Source of the DNA: Pseudomonas sp. 8O
Lineage (GTDB): Bacteria > Pseudomonadota > Gammaproteobacteria > Pseudomonadales > Pseudomonadaceae
Direction of reading: 5' to 3'
DNA length: 64,000 bases
Assembly (NCBI RefSeq): GCF_902506495.1
Contig: NZ_LR733264.1
Location: forward strand, 1,477,312 to 1,541,311
Of the stretch, positions 43,753-56,740 are shown piece after piece (the stretch's first letter is position 1; every line of letters starts with the position of its first letter). The notes below the pieces were generated by a model, which searched no databases, was not told where the DNA came from, and saw only the letters and a program-made list of their open reading frames with translations. The translations under genes were made by a program, and so were the position numbers.

Positions 43753-44744
43753 ACCTGATCACGCCCGCCGAACACCCCTTCGCCCAATTCGTGCGCATTC
43801 TCGGCAAGGGCAAGCGCGGTGCGCGCGGCCTGACTCGTGAGGAAGCCCGCGAAGCCATGGGCATGTTGCTCGATGGCAAGGTCGAGGACACCCAGCTCGG
43901 CGCCTTTCTGATGTTGCTGCGGCACAAGGAAGAAAGCGCCGAGGAACTTGCCGGCTTCACCGAAGCCATCCGCTCCAGGCTCTCTGCCCCCGCCATCGAG
44001 GTCGACCTGGACTGGCCCAGCTATGCCGGCAAGAAACGCCACCTGCCCTGGTATCTGCTGGCTGCCAAGGCGCTGGCCGCCAACGGCGTGCGCATCTTCA
44101 TGCACGGAGGCGGCGCCCATACCGCAGGCCGTCTGTATATCGAGCAGTTGCTGGAGCAACTGGATATCCCTGGCTGCGACGACTGGCAGGCAGTGAAAGC
44201 AGCGCTCGACAAGCACAACCTGGCCTTCAGCTACCTGGGCAGCTGGCTGCCGGCGCTGCAACGCATGATCGACCTGCGTAACACCCTGGGCCTGCGCTCG
44301 CCCATCCATTCCCTTGCTCGAGTGATCAACCCGCTCAGCGCCCGCTGCGGACTGCAGAGCATCTTCCACCCCGGCTATCAGGCCGTGCACCGCGAAGCCA
44401 GTCGCCTGTTGGGTGACCACGCCATCGTGATCAAGGGCGAAGGCGGCGAGATCGAGGTCAACCCGGACGGTGTGTGCCATCTCTACGGCACCCTCGATGG
44501 CGAGGACTGGGACGAAGAATGGCCTGCGCTGTCGGCACAACGCCATGTCAAACCCGAACGACTCGACCCGGCCGTGCTGGGCGCATTCTGGCGCGGCGAG
44601 CATGATGACGCATACGGTCGCCTGGCAGTGATCGCCACCATGGCCGTCGCATTGCGTGGCCTGGGCCTGGGCCGTGAAGAGGCGTTCCAGCAGGCCAGGC
44701 AATACTGGGATGCACGCCTTCAATCTAACCTGCCGATTATTTAA
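43749..44744 (+). CDS. ybiB: YbiB-like glycosyl transferase family 3 protein
   Basis: A 331-residue protein of the anthranilate phosphoribosyltransferase fold: an N-terminal helical domain with 'LTREEAREAMGMLLDGKVEDTQLGAFLMLLRHKEESAEELAGF', then an alpha/beta domain with 'HGGGAHTAGRLY' in place of the TrpD 'GTGGD' phosphoribosyl site. The changed motif argues against TrpD activity; E. coli YbiB is reported as a nucleic-acid-binding protein. The ATG at 43749 overlaps the tusE stop, linking it to the tRNA thiolation genes. Confidence 0.85.
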   Translation: MNLITPAEHPFAQFVRILGKGKRGARGLTREEAREAMGMLLDGKVEDTQLGAFLMLLRHKEESAEELAGFTEAIRSRLSAPAIEVDLDWPSYAGKKRHLPWYLLAAKALAANGVRIFMHGGGAHTAGRLYIEQLLEQLDIPGCDDWQAVKAALDKHNLAFSYLGSWLPALQRMIDLRNTLGLRSPIHSLARVINPLSARCGLQSIFHPGYQAVHREASRLLGDHAIVIKGEGGEIEVNPDGVCHLYGTLDGEDWDEEWPALSAQRHVKPERLDPAVLGAFWRGEHDDAYGRLAVIATMAVALRGLGLGREEAFQQARQYWDARLQSNLPII

Positions 44745-44817
44745 GCCAGCTTTTTCCACCGTCCAATCGAGTTCATGACGTTAGACTCCGGATTCACTCA
44801 AAACGGAGGCAAACGTC

Positions 44818-45816
44818 ATGGGCTTGTTGATTGATGGACGCTGGCACGACCAGTGGTACGACACCGGCGACAGCGGCCGCTTCCAGCGCGAAAGCGCACA
44901 ACGCCGCAACTGGGTAACCGCCGACGGCAGCGCCGGGTCAAATGGCGACGGCGGCTTCAAAGCAGAGGCTGGGCGTTATCACCTGTACGTCTCGCTGGCC
45001 TGCCCCTGGGCTCACCGCACCCTGCTCCTGCGCCAGCTCAAAGGCCTCGAATCGCTGATCGATGTATCGGTGGTGAGCTGGCTGATGCGCGAACAGGGCT
45101 GGACCTTCGACCGCAACTTCGGCTCCAGCGGTGACCACCTCGACAACCTGAGCTTCATGCATCAGCGCTACACCGCCGATGATCGTCATTACACCGGCCG
45201 CGTCACTGTGCCCGTGCTATGGGACAAGCAGACTGGCGGTATCGTCAGTAACGAATCGGCGGAAATCATCCGCATGTTCAACAGCGCATTCGATAGCCTC
45301 ACCGGCAACGGCCTGGACTTCTACCCCGAGTCGCTGCGTGAGCGTATCGACCAGCTCAACGAGCGCATCTATCCGGCGGTGAACAATGGCGTTTACCGCG
45401 CAGGCTTTGCCACCACCCAGGAAGCTTATGAAGAGGCCTTCGACGAGCTGTTCGCCATGCTCGATGAACTGGATGCGCTGTTGGGAGAGAATCGCTATCT
45501 GGCCGGCGAATACATGACAGAAGCGGACATTCGCCTCTTCACGACGCTGATTCGCTTCGATGCCGTCTATCACGGGCATTTCAAATGCAACCTGCGACGT
45601 ATCGAGGACTACCCGAACCTGTCCAACTGGCTGCGCGAGCTCTATCAGTGGCCAGGCATCGCCGAGACGGTGGACTTCACCCACATCAAATCGCACTACT
45701 ATGCCAGCCACGCCACCATCAACCCGACTGGCGTGGTGCCCAAAGGGCCGCAGCAGGATTTCACTCGCGCGCATGATCGCAAGCACCTGCCGGGTAAAGG
45801 TGTGTTTCAGCACTAG
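44818..45816 (+). CDS. glutathionyl-hydroquinone reductase (YqjG-like GST)
   Basis: A 332-residue Xi-class glutathione transferase. The catalytic cysteine lies in 'SLACPWAHRTLLL' (about residue 61), followed by the 'VPVLWDKQTGGIVSNESAEIIRMF' glutathione-binding segment and an all-helical C-terminal domain ('DIRLFTTLIRFDAVYHGHFKCN'). These enzymes reduce glutathionyl-hydroquinones using glutathione. The length matches YqjG. It stands alone 73 bases after ybiB, with a GGAGG site before the ATG. Confidence 0.92.
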   Translation: MGLLIDGRWHDQWYDTGDSGRFQRESAQRRNWVTADGSAGSNGDGGFKAEAGRYHLYVSLACPWAHRTLLLRQLKGLESLIDVSVVSWLMREQGWTFDRNFGSSGDHLDNLSFMHQRYTADDRHYTGRVTVPVLWDKQTGGIVSNESAEIIRMFNSAFDSLTGNGLDFYPESLRERIDQLNERIYPAVNNGVYRAGFATTQEAYEEAFDELFAMLDELDALLGENRYLAGEYMTEADIRLFTTLIRFDAVYHGHFKCNLRRIEDYPNLSNWLRELYQWPGIAETVDFTHIKSHYYASHATINPTGVVPKGPQQDFTRAHDRKHLPGKGVFQH

Positions 45817-45869
45817 AGTGACGGCGGATGATGGCTGAAGCCCGATAACGAGGCTTCAGCCACAACGCG

Positions 45870-47258
45870 TCAGATGCGGTTCTGGGCGCCTTCGAACCAG
45901 GCCAGCTTGTCACGCAGGGTGACCACCTCCCCGACGATTACCAGCGTGGGCGCATGCACGTCGTGCTCGGCCACCAGCTGCGGCAGAGTCTCCAGGGTAC
46001 CGGTGAATACCCGCTGATTCTGCGTGGTGCCTTGCTGCACAAGTGCCGCAGGCGTAGTGCCTGAACGGCCGTGAGCGATCAGCTGCTCGCAGATTCCCGG
46101 CAGGCCAACCAATCCCATGTAGAACACCAGTGTTTGCCCTGGTGCCACCAGGTCTTGCCACGGCAGGTTGCTGCTACCGTCCTTGAGGTGACCGGTGACG
46201 AAACGCACTGACTGCGCATGATCGCGGTGGGTCAACGGGATGCCAGCATAGGCCGCACAACCGGACGCAGCGGTGATGCCCGGCACGACCTGGAAGGGAA
46301 TATCTTCCGCCGCCAGTTGCTCGATCTCCTCACCACCACGACCGAAGATGAACGGATCGCCGCCCTTCAGACGCAGCACACGCTTGCCCTGGCGGGCCAG
46401 GTCGATCAGCAACTGGTTGATCTGCTCCTGCGGCACGGCGTGATCGGAGCGGCGCTTGCCGACATAGATACGCTCAGCATCACGACGACACAGCTCGATG
46501 ATGGCGGGCGCTACCAGGCGGTCGTACAACACCACATCGGCTTGCTGCATCAGACGCAGGGCGCGGAACGTCAGCAGATCGGGATCGCCCGGCCCGGCAC
46601 CGACCAGATAGACCTCGCCCAGCGCACGTGGCGCCGCGCCAGCCAGACGCTCCTCCAGCAAGCGCTCGCCCTCCTCCGGCTTGCCGGCAAACACGCTCTC
46701 GGCGATCTGCCCCTGGAAGACGTCTTCCCAGAACACGCGGCGCTGCTGCACATCGGGAAACAGCTGCTTGACCCGCTCACGGAAGCGCTTGCCCAGATTG
46801 GCCAATTGGCCGTAGGTAGCCGGAATCCAGGTTTCGATCTTGGCGCGGATCAGCCGTGCCAGCACCGGTGCGTCGCCGCCACTGCTGACCGCGACGATCA
46901 AGGGCGAACGATCGACGATGGCCGGAAAGATCACGCTGCATAGCGCCGGCGCATCCACCACGTTGACGGGAATGCCCAACGCCTGGGCCTCGGTGGAAAT
47001 CTGTGCATTGAGCGGCACGTCATCAGTCGCGGCAATGACCAGGGCAACACCCTGCAAATCGCTGCTCGCGTAGCCACGCAGGAAGATGCCGCCAGGGCCG
47101 GCCAGCTCCTGCAGCTCGCCACGGATCTCCGGGGCGACCACGCGCAAAACAGCACCAGCGTCGCTTAGCAGGCGCGCCTTGCGCAGCGCGACCTCACCAC
47201 CGCCAATCACCAGTACCAGACGACCCTGCAGCTTGTGGAACAGCGGAAGGAATTGCAT
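45870..47258 (-). CDS. cysG: siroheme synthase CysG (multifunctional)
   Basis: A 462-residue fused enzyme. The N-terminal part (1-200) is the precorrin-2 dehydrogenase/sirohydrochlorin ferrochelatase with NAD site '[18 protein letters not shown]'. The C-terminal part (about 215-460) is uroporphyrinogen III methyltransferase with '[20 protein letters not shown]' and '[16 protein letters not shown]'. Together they make siroheme for sulfite and nitrite reductases. It is transcribed just after serS on the same strand but is separated from it by a REP-like repeat. Confidence 0.97.
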   Translation of the reverse strand: MQFLPLFHKLQGRLVLVIGGGEVALRKARLLSDAGAVLRVVAPEIRGELQELAGPGGIFLRGYASSDLQGVALVIAATDDVPLNAQISTEAQALGIPVNVVDAPALCSVIFPAIVDRSPLIVAVSSGGDAPVLARLIRAKIETWIPATYGQLANLGKRFRERVKQLFPDVQQRRVFWEDVFQGQIAESVFAGKPEEGERLLEERLAGAAPRALGEVYLVGAGPGDPDLLTFRALRLMQQADVVLYDRLVAPAIIELCRRDAERIYVGKRRSDHAVPQEQINQLLIDLARQGKRVLRLKGGDPFIFGRGGEEIEQLAAEDIPFQVVPGITAASGCAAYAGIPLTHRDHAQSVRFVTGHLKDGSSNLPWQDLVAPGQTLVFYMGLVGLPGICEQLIAHGRSGTTPAALVQQGTTQNQRVFTGTLETLPQLVAEHDVHAPTLVIVGEVVTLRDKLAWFEGAQNRI

Positions 47259-47299
47259 AAATCAGCCTCGAATGAGGTGGGAAGGCGAACGACGGGCTC

Positions 47300-47361
47300 G
47301 TAGGGTGCGCCATGCGCACCGAACCAGGCTGAAAGACCTTGGTGCGCACAGCGCACCCTAC
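47300..47361. repeat. pair of REP-like inverted repeats
   Basis: GTAGGGTGCGC-cat-GCGCACC at 47300-47320 and GGTGCGC-aca-GCGCACCCTAC at 47341-47361 are two hairpins in inverted order around a 20-base spacer, in the intergenic space between cysG and serS. The same unit begins at the window end (63981). This arrangement is that of repetitive extragenic palindromes. Confidence 0.7.
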
Positions 47362-47423
47362 GCCCATCGCCAGGCGCGCCGCCTGTAAACGGGGCAGCCG
47401 CACTACCCCGCTTTAGTACCGGC

Positions 47424-48713
<1,290 letters not shown>

Positions 48714-48783
48714 TCAATACATCGACGAAAAAAATGGCGGCCACCAGCGTGACGCGGGTTGCCGAGTGTAAAGCCTTAGCGGG

Positions 48784-49164
48784 TCAGGATGCCAATCGGG
48801 CCAGGCTCAGACCAGCCCAGGCGGCCAGCAGCCCCCCCATGATACTGAGCGCCAGGTAACCGAGCGCTTCAGGGGCGCGACCGCCCTCCATCAGTTTCAT
48901 GATTTCCAGACTGAAAGACGAAAAAGTGGTGAAGCCCCCCAGAACACCAGTGATCAGTCCGGTCCGTAGCTCCAGCGGCAGGTCGCTACGGGTAAGGAAC
49001 AGACCGGACAGCAGACCAATCAGCAGGCAACCGATGATGTTTACCGCAAAGGTGCCCAGATAGAAATGCCGGGGCCAGTTGCCCGCTACCCAGCTGGCAA
49101 CCAGAAAGCGCATAACCGAACCAGCCGCGCCCCCCACAGCTACGGCAAGCGCCACACGAATCAT
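48784..49164 (-). CDS. crcB: fluoride exporter CrcB (Fluc)
   Basis: A 126-residue four-helix dual-topology fluoride channel. '[13 protein letters not shown]' near the start, the conserved '[11 protein letters not shown]' in helix 2 and '[16 protein letters not shown]' in helix 3 (with the sodium-site and phenylalanine residues) are all intact. The ATG at 49164 overlaps the rarA stop (TGATG); a GTG three bases before is an alternative. No fluoride riboswitch is seen because the gene is coupled to rarA. Confidence 0.95.
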   Translation of the reverse strand: MIRVALAVAVGGAAGSVMRFLVASWVAGNWPRHFYLGTFAVNIIGCLLIGLLSGLFLTRSDLPLELRTGLITGVLGGFTTFSSFSLEIMKLMEGGRAPEALGYLALSIMGGLLAAWAGLSLARLAS

Positions 49165-50486
49165 CACGTTCTCCTCTGCTTAGGACTATCGGCGTCCAGA
49201 CTACGCAGATGTTGCAATTTGTCGCGAATCTTCAACTCCAGGCCGCGTGGCACCGGGTCGTAATACTGACGCGGCTGCAGACTCTCCGGAAAATAATCCT
49301 CACCTGCGGCGTAAGCATCCGGCTCATCATGGGCGTAGCGGTATTCATCGCCGTAACCGAGCTGCTTCATCAGCTTGGTCGGCGCGTTGCGCAGGTGCAG
49401 CGGTACTTCCTGCGAGCCCTGCTCAGCGGCATCACGCATGGCAGCCTTGAAGGCCGTGTACACCGCGTTGCTCTTCGGTGCGCAGGCCAGATAGACGATG
49501 GCCTGGGCGACGGCCAACTCGCCTTCCGGACTGCCCAGGCGCTCCTGCACGTCCCAGGCATTGAGGCACAAGGTCAGTGCGCGCGGATCGGCGTTGCCGA
49601 TGTCCTCGCTGGCCATGCGCACCACACGGCGGGCGATGTACAGCGGGTCGCAGCCACCGTCGAGCATGCGCGCGTACCAGTAAAGTGCGCCGTCCGGGCT
49701 GGAACCGCGCACCGACTTGTGCAGCGCGGAAATCTGGTCGTAGAAGGCTTCGCCGCCCTTGTCGAAACGGCGCCGGCTGTCGCCCAGCAGGTTCTGCAGC
49801 AACTCCACGCCGATCTCGCCATTGTCCTCGGCCAGATCGGCGGCGTTCTCGAGAAAGTTGAGCAAGCGACGGCCGTCGCCATCGGCAGCGGCCAGAAGAA
49901 TCTTAAAAGCCTCGTCTGGCAGGCCGAGATGACGTTCGCCCAGGCCTTTCGGGTCGGTTAACGCGCGATTGACCAGCTTGCGCATGGCGCCTTCGTCGAG
50001 GCTCTTGAGCACGTAGACACGCGCACGCGACAGCAGTGCATTGTTCAGCTCGAATGAAGGGTTCTCGGTGGTGGCACCGATGAAAATCAGCGTGCCGTCT
50101 TCCACGTAGGGCAGGAAGGCGTCCTGCTGGCTCTTGTTGAAGCGATGCACTTCGTCGACGAAGAGAATCGTGCGACGACCATATTGCGCAGCGTGCTGCT
50201 GGGCGACCTCGACCGCCTGACGAATCTCCTTGACCCCGGATAGCACGGCGGAGATGGTTTCGAAATGCGCGTCTGTGACCTTGGCCAGCAGCCGCGCCAG
50301 GGTGGTCTTGCCCACCCCTGGCGGCCCCCAGAAGATCATCGAGTGCAGCGCCCCCTGCTCCAGCGCCTCACGCAACGGCTTGCCCGGCGCCAGCACGTGC
50401 TCCTGTCCGACGTATTCGTCCAGGCTGGTAGCACGTAAACGCGCAGCCAAAGGCTGCGCGACGGGTTGGCGACCGAACAGATCCAC
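49164..50486 (-). CDS. rarA: replication-associated recombination protein A
   Basis: A 440-residue AAA+ ATPase (MgsA/RarA) that acts at stalled forks and single-strand gaps. Walker [11 protein letters not shown] lies near residue 57, Walker B '[19 protein letters not shown]' near 105, and the C-terminal tetramerisation domain has '[19 protein letters not shown]'. It starts four bases downstream of the lolA stop and ends overlapping crcB, so it is part of a transcript from lolA. Confidence 0.97.
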   Translation of the reverse strand: MDLFGRQPVAQPLAARLRATSLDEYVGQEHVLAPGKPLREALEQGALHSMIFWGPPGVGKTTLARLLAKVTDAHFETISAVLSGVKEIRQAVEVAQQHAAQYGRRTILFVDEVHRFNKSQQDAFLPYVEDGTLIFIGATTENPSFELNNALLSRARVYVLKSLDEGAMRKLVNRALTDPKGLGERHLGLPDEAFKILLAAADGDGRRLLNFLENAADLAEDNGEIGVELLQNLLGDSRRRFDKGGEAFYDQISALHKSVRGSSPDGALYWYARMLDGGCDPLYIARRVVRMASEDIGNADPRALTLCLNAWDVQERLGSPEGELAVAQAIVYLACAPKSNAVYTAFKAAMRDAAEQGSQEVPLHLRNAPTKLMKQLGYGDEYRYAHDEPDAYAAGEDYFPESLQPRQYYDPVPRGLELKIRDKLQHLRSLDADSPKQRRT

Positions 50487-50489
50487 GCC

Positions 50490-51116
50490 TTACTCCTGGA
50501 TGACGTCCGCGCCTTCCGGAATGTCGAAGGTGAACAGATGGTCTTCGACCGGCTCGTTCATCTTCACATTCAGGAAAAGGATGTTGGTGCGCTGGCCAAT
50601 GCTGTCGATCAGTTGCATGTCGTTGAGGACGCGATTGCGGAACGACAGGCGCAGGCTGTCGAACAAGCTGTCCTTGGCCTTGGGCTTGAGAATGAAGTCG
50701 ACCACACTACCGCCTTCCTTGTAGTCGATCTCGAAGTTTTCGCGAATCTGCGAGACATCGCCGGAGAGCAACAACGCCGGGGTGTGGGTCAGGCGCTGAT
50801 CGAGCGTCTGAATGGTGACCTGCTCCAGATCCGGATCGTAAAGCCAGACCTTCTCGCCATTGGAAACCAGCAATTGCTCCATGGGCTGGTCGGTGTGCCA
50901 ACGGAACATGCCCGGACGCTTGAGCGCCAGTTGCCCTGCGGTTTCCTGCAGTTGAGTGCCGCTGGCGTCGAGGGTCAGCTGAGAGAAGCGCGCACTGATG
51001 GTTTGCGCCTGGCTGAGCAATTCGCTCAAGCGCTTGGTGGCCGCCTCTTCATCAGCCTGGGCGGTCAGCAGGGTAAAGCTCAAAGCAGCCAGCATCAGCA
51101 GGCGAATAACACGCAT
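50490..51116 (-). CDS. lolA: outer membrane lipoprotein carrier protein LolA
   Basis: A 208-residue periplasmic chaperone that takes lipoproteins from LolCDE to LolB. It has a signal peptide (cut near LTAQA, residue 21) and the beta-barrel pattern with '[39 protein letters not shown]'. It is 125 bases downstream of ftsK and just before rarA, the conserved order. Confidence 0.97.
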   Translation of the reverse strand: MRVIRLLMLAALSFTLLTAQADEEAATKRLSELLSQAQTISARFSQLTLDASGTQLQETAGQLALKRPGMFRWHTDQPMEQLLVSNGEKVWLYDPDLEQVTIQTLDQRLTHTPALLLSGDVSQIRENFEIDYKEGGSVVDFILKPKAKDSLFDSLRLSFRNRVLNDMQLIDSIGQRTNILFLNVKMNEPVEDHLFTFDIPEGADVIQE

Positions 51117-51241
51117 ATAAACCCCTTGAGTCCGTATGAGAATGGCGAGGCGACTCCGTACCTCGCACTGCTCGGCAGCCCCTTGGCTGCCGTGAATCCT
51201 GTAGACCGCGAATTCAGCGGTTTATCCACGAGGCGTAACAC

Positions 51242-53647
51242 TCAGTCGCGGGATGAACCGGGTGCAAGCACCTCGCGAGATCCGTTGGTATTCATCGAGC
51301 TGACCACGCCAGCCAATTCCATCGCCTCGATCATCCGCGCGGCACGGTTGTAGCCGATCTTCAGCTTGCGCTGTACGGCGGAAATGGAAGCGCGACGGCT
51401 TTCCAGCACGAAGTTGACCGCTTCGTCGTACAACGGGTCTTCCTCGCTGCCCTCGCCGCCTTCACCACTCCCACCTTCGAAGCTGCCGCCACCCTCTTCG
51501 GCGCCGGCGAGAATGTCTTCGTTGTAATCCGGCGCACCGCGCAGCTTCCAGGCTTCGACCACGCGATGCACTTCATCGTCCGAGACGAAGGCGCCGTGAA
51601 CACGAATGGGCAAGCTGGTACCCGGCGGCATGTAGAGCATGTCACCGTGACCGAGCAGCTGCTCGGCGCCACCCTGGTCGATGATGGTGCGCGAGTCGAT
51701 CTTACTCGACACCTGGAACGCCATACGGGTCGGGATGTTGGCCTTGATCAGACCCGTGATAACGTCCACGGATGGGCGCTGGGTGGCGAGAATCAGGTGA
51801 ATACCCGCCGCACGCGCCTTCTGGGCGATACGAGCGATCAGCTCTTCAACCTTCTTGCCGACGATCATCATCATGTCAGCGAATTCGTCGACTACCACCA
51901 CGATGGTCGGCAGCGGCTTGAGCAGCGGCGCTTCGTCGTCCATGTTTTCGCGGCGGAACAGCGGATCGGACAACGGCTCGCCAGCCTCGATGGCATCCTT
52001 GACCTTGCGGTTGAAGCCCGCCAGGTTGCGCACGCCCATTTTCGACATCAGCTTGTAGCGCCGCTCCATCTCGGCAACGCTCCAACGCAGGGCGTTGGCC
52101 GCTTCCTTCATGTCGGTGACAACCGGGCAAAGCAGGTGCGGAATGCCTTCGTAGATCGACAACTCGAGCATTTTCGGGTCGATCATGATCAGTTTGGCGT
52201 CTTCCGGGCTCGACTTGAACAGAATCGACAGAATCATCGCATTCACGCCCACCGACTTACCGGAACCGGTGGTACCAGCCACCAGTAGGTGCGGCATCTT
52301 GGCCAGATCGGTGATAACCGGCTTGCCGCCAATGTCATGCCCCAGCGCCAGGGTCACTGGCGACTTGGCATCGTCGTATTCAGGCGTCGACAGCACTTCC
52401 GAGAAACGCACGATCTGGCGGTTCTCGTTGGGAATCTCGATACCGACAGTGGTCTTGCCCGGAATGACCTCCACGACCCGCACGCTGGTCACCGCCAGCG
52501 AACGCGCCAGGTCCTTGGCCAGGTTGGCAATGCGGCTGACCTTGACCCCGGCGGCCGGCTGGATTTCGTAGCGCGTGATCACCGGGCCCGGATGGATCGA
52601 GTCCACCGCGACCTCGACACCGAACTCCTTGAGCTTGATTTCCAGAAGGTGGCCGACGCCCTTGAGCGACTCAGGCGAGTACTCGACCTTCTTGGCCTCC
52701 GCCGGGTCGAGCAGGGAAATCGGCGGCAAGGTGCCTTCCACCGCGCTGTCGACGAACAGTGGCGCCTGCTTTTCCTTCTGCACGCGCTTGCTCGGCTCTG
52801 GCGCCTTGGCCACTGGCGGCGGCGCAATTACCGGCGCTGGACGTTTCTCGCGCTCGCTCATGTGCTTGCTCAGCGACTCTTCGCGTTCGAGCAGACGCTC
52901 CTTGACCTTGGCCTGTTCACGACGATCCGACACCACTGGCGCAGCCACCTCGGTGACCCGTTCGTCCAGCTCGCGCAGCTGAATCTTCATCTGTTTGCGC
53001 TCGCTACGGGCATTCCACCAGCCAGTGATGGCGCTATGAATCAGCTCGATCAGGTCGAGGGTGATCTTGCCGGTCAGATCCATCACGCGGAACCAGGACA
53101 GGTCGGTGAACACAGTCAGACCGAACAGGAACAGCGCCAGGAATAACAGCGTGCTGCCCTGCACGTTCAACGCATGCACGGCCAGATCGCCCAGGCTGGC
53201 ACCGAGCATGCCGCCACCGGACCCCTGCATACCGGCGGCCGCTGCAAAATGAATATCGCCAAGCGCAGCCCCGGAAAGAATCAGGAAGACCAGGCCGATG
53301 CTGTGCCAGGAAAACAGCCAGCCGTTCCAGTGCCAGGGTTGATTGCGGGTGCGAAACACCTGCCAGGTCTTGGCGGCCAGCAGGAGCGGGAAGATGTAGG
53401 CGAAGTAACCCAGCGCGCCGAACAGTGCGCTGGAGAGCCAGGCGCCAATGCTGCCGCCGGCGTTGATGATGCGCTCGACCTGCACACTGTTGTCCCAGGC
53501 CGGGTCGGCGACGTTATAGGTCAACAGTGCCATCAGCAGGTACAGGCACAGAGCGCCCAGGGCGATCAATGCGCCTTCCTTCAGTCGATACTGAAGCTTC
53601 TGACGCCAGTCGGTAATCTGGGTGGTGGAATTCTTCAAAACAGCCAT
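51242..53647 (-). CDS. ftsK: DNA translocase FtsK
   Basis: An 801-residue septal DNA pump: four membrane helices in the first 190 residues, a linker with charged residues, then the RecA-like motor with Walker A '[17 protein letters not shown]' near 455, Walker B '[12 protein letters not shown]' near 575, and a C-terminal winged helix gamma domain ('[41 protein letters not shown]') that reads KOPS and activates XerD. The frame is open 225 bases further up; ATG 53647 is preferred for its AGGA/AAGG sites and position before the first helix. Confidence 0.96.
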   Translation of the reverse strand: MAVLKNSTTQITDWRQKLQYRLKEGALIALGALCLYLLMALLTYNVADPAWDNSVQVERIINAGGSIGAWLSSALFGALGYFAYIFPLLLAAKTWQVFRTRNQPWHWNGWLFSWHSIGLVFLILSGAALGDIHFAAAAGMQGSGGGMLGASLGDLAVHALNVQGSTLLFLALFLFGLTVFTDLSWFRVMDLTGKITLDLIELIHSAITGWWNARSERKQMKIQLRELDERVTEVAAPVVSDRREQAKVKERLLEREESLSKHMSEREKRPAPVIAPPPVAKAPEPSKRVQKEKQAPLFVDSAVEGTLPPISLLDPAEAKKVEYSPESLKGVGHLLEIKLKEFGVEVAVDSIHPGPVITRYEIQPAAGVKVSRIANLAKDLARSLAVTSVRVVEVIPGKTTVGIEIPNENRQIVRFSEVLSTPEYDDAKSPVTLALGHDIGGKPVITDLAKMPHLLVAGTTGSGKSVGVNAMILSILFKSSPEDAKLIMIDPKMLELSIYEGIPHLLCPVVTDMKEAANALRWSVAEMERRYKLMSKMGVRNLAGFNRKVKDAIEAGEPLSDPLFRRENMDDEAPLLKPLPTIVVVVDEFADMMMIVGKKVEELIARIAQKARAAGIHLILATQRPSVDVITGLIKANIPTRMAFQVSSKIDSRTIIDQGGAEQLLGHGDMLYMPPGTSLPIRVHGAFVSDDEVHRVVEAWKLRGAPDYNEDILAGAEEGGGSFEGGSGEGGEGSEEDPLYDEAVNFVLESRRASISAVQRKLKIGYNRAARMIEAMELAGVVSSMNTNGSREVLAPGSSRD

Positions 53648-53762
53648 TTCCTGCGCCCTTGGCGCGTCCATCTGATGGTTAACCGCGAAGCGGCCTATTG
53701 TAGGGCCAGCCTGACGCCCAGGCCAATTGCCAAGCTCCCGCACCCACCCCGCTTCGGTGTAG

Positions 53763-54791
<1,029 letters not shown>

Positions 54792-54798
54792 TGGACAA

Positions 54799-54820
54799 GG
54801 GCGAGCGTCACAGCTCGCCC
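54799..54820 (+). terminator. hairpin after trxB
   Basis: An 8-base stem (54799-54806 and 54813-54820) with a six-base loop; no T-run follows. It may be a weak terminator or a REP-like hairpin between trxB and aat. Confidence 0.4.
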
Positions 54821-54846
54821 TACCCTCTCCCGCTGGACAAGCGCAC

Positions 54847-55527
54847 ATGCTGACCTGGCTGCAACGTGACTCACTGCAGTTTCCGCCACTGGCAAAAGCC
54901 ATGCGTGAACCCAACGGCCTGCTGGCTGCCGGCGGCGACCTGAGCGCCGACCGCCTGATCAGCGCCTATCGGCACGGCTGCTTCCCCTGGTTTCAGGATG
55001 GCCAGCCGATTCTCTGGTGGTCGCCCGATCCGCGCACCGTTCTGTTCCCTGATGAGCTGCATGTTTCCCGCAGCCTGGCCAAACTGCTGCGCCAGCAGCG
55101 CTATCGCGTTACCTTCGACCAGGACTTCGCCGCTGTCATACAGGCCTGCGCCGAGCCACGCATTTACGCTGATGGGACCTGGATTACTCGCGACATGCAG
55201 GAGGCTTACCTGCAGCTGCATCAGCGCGGTATCGCCCACTCCGTGGAAGTTTGGAGTGGAGACGAGTTGGTCGGCGGACTTTACGGTCTGGCGATGGGGC
55301 AATTGTTTTTTGGTGAATCGATGTTCAGTCGCACCGACAACGCCTCCAAGGTCGGTTTCGCCACCCTGGTCGGCAAGCTGCGAGACTGGGGCTTCGTCCT
55401 CATCGACTGCCAGATGCCCACGCAGCACCTGCACAGCTTCGGCGCCAGGGCCATACCGCGCGCCAGCTTCGCCGAGTATCTGCAGCGTCATCTTGATCTG
55501 GCTTCCAGTGCAGACTGGCTCGCCTAG
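54847..55527 (+). CDS. aat: leucyl/phenylalanyl-tRNA-protein transferase
   Basis: A 226-residue Aat that adds Leu or Phe to proteins with N-terminal Arg or Lys, making N-degrons for ClpS-ClpAP. The '[26 protein letters not shown]' and '[10 protein letters not shown]' blocks, '[31 protein letters not shown]' and '[18 protein letters not shown]' follow the family order. The ATG at 54847 starts this pattern. The related bpt, clpS and clpA genes are within 4 kb. Confidence 0.96.
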   Translation: MLTWLQRDSLQFPPLAKAMREPNGLLAAGGDLSADRLISAYRHGCFPWFQDGQPILWWSPDPRTVLFPDELHVSRSLAKLLRQQRYRVTFDQDFAAVIQACAEPRIYADGTWITRDMQEAYLQLHQRGIAHSVEVWSGDELVGGLYGLAMGQLFFGESMFSRTDNASKVGFATLVGKLRDWGFVLIDCQMPTQHLHSFGARAIPRASFAEYLQRHLDLASSADWLA

Positions 55528-55581
55528 TCGATCTTCGCAGCCTGGCATACACTCTTTATCAGGCTTCCCCGAGACACCGCC

Positions 55582-56289
55582 ATGACCGAGCTGGCCCGCC
55601 TGAAGTTCTATGCCACTCAACCCCATCCATGCAGCTATCTGCCGGAAGAACAGGCCACCACCCTGTTTCTTGACCCCAGCCAGCCCATGGATGTGCTGGT
55701 TTATGCAGAACTTTCGGAAATGGGCTTTCGCCGCAGCGGCGACCACCTCTACCGACCACATTGCCAGCAGTGCAGCGCCTGCATTCCTGCGCGCATTCCT
55801 GCTGCACGCTTCACACCTAACCGCCAGCAGCGACGCATCCTCAAACGCAATGAAGACATCGTCGTTCGCTGTGTGCGCCCGGCATTCACTGAAGAGTATT
55901 ACGATCTCTACGTGGTCTATATCGAGCAGCGCCACGCTGACGGTGACATGTACCCACCGAGCCGCGACCAGTTCTCGACCTTTCTGATTCGCGACCTGCC
56001 GTTCTCACGTTTCTATGAGTTTCGTCTGCAGGGCAGACTGGTCGCCATCGCAGTCACTGACGTTCTGCCAAACGGCCTGTCGGCGGTTTATACCTTCTAT
56101 GACCCCACCGAAGAACGCCGCAGCCTGGGGCGATTCGCCATCCTCTGGCAAATTGGCGAAGCCGAGCGCCTGGGACTGGAGGCCGTCTACCTCGGCTACT
56201 GGATCAAGAATTGTCGCAAGATGAACTACAAGACCCAGTACCGCCCCATCGAACTCTTCGTCAATCAGCGCTGGACACTGCTCACCTAG
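55582..56289 (+). CDS. bpt: aspartate/glutamate leucyltransferase Bpt (bacterial Ate1 family)
   Basis: A 235-residue transferase that adds leucine to N-terminal Asp, Glu or oxidised Cys, creating N-degrons. The N-terminal cysteines in 'HPCSYLP' and '[14 protein letters not shown]', and the C-terminal '[55 protein letters not shown]', are the family's signature. It follows aat by 54 bases and precedes infA, forming an N-end rule set with clpS/clpA. Confidence 0.96.
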
Positions 56290-56426
56290 CCCCTCTGCCA
56301 CCACCCCAGCCAGCTCGACACTCCAAGCCACTTGGCGCAGCCCCCTGTTTTCGGGCACAATGCACGCCGCTTTTGCCTGGCGCCAGTTGCACCGGGCCAT
56401 TTCCTGGATACCGAGGGCTTTACTGC

Positions 56427-56645
56427 ATGTCGAAAGAAGACAGCTTCGAAATGGAAGGCACTGTCGTCGACACCCTGCCCAACACCATGTTCCGCGTGGA
56501 GTTGGAAAACGGGCACGTCGTTACCGCGCACATCTCCGGCAAGATGCGCAAGAACTACATCCGCATTCTCACTGGTGACAAGGTGCGCGTTGAGCTGACA
56601 CCTTATGACTTGAGCAAGGGCCGCATCACCTACCGCGCCCGTTAA
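56427..56645 (+). CDS. infA: translation initiation factor IF-1
   Basis: A 72-residue S1/OB-fold factor that binds the ribosomal A site during initiation. The sequence '[40 protein letters not shown]' and '[21 protein letters not shown]' is essentially the conserved family form. The ATG at 56427 is chosen by protein start; the longer upstream frame is not conserved. A strong bidirectional hairpin follows. Confidence 0.98.
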
Positions 56646-56660
56646 GCCAAGCACCAAACG

Positions 56661-56687
56661 AAAACGCCCGGCATATGCCGGGCGTTT
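56661..56687. terminator. bidirectional terminator after infA
   Basis: A 13-base perfect stem (56661-56673 with 56675-56687; AAAACGCCCGGCA and TGCCGGGCGTTTT) with A and T runs on its two ends. It ends infA and can also act on clpA transcripts. Confidence 0.9.
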
Positions 56688-56694
56688 TCGTTGA

Positions 56695-56725
56695 TTCACT
56701 GAAAGCCATCAAGGCTTTCAGTGAA
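56695..56725 (-). terminator. second hairpin on the clpA side
   Basis: A 13-base perfect stem (56695-56707 with 56713-56725) with a five-base loop, just 15 bases beyond the clpA stop. Two strong hairpins in a row separate the convergent infA and clpA genes. Confidence 0.6.
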
Positions 56726-56740
56726 CCTGAGGCCATTCGA

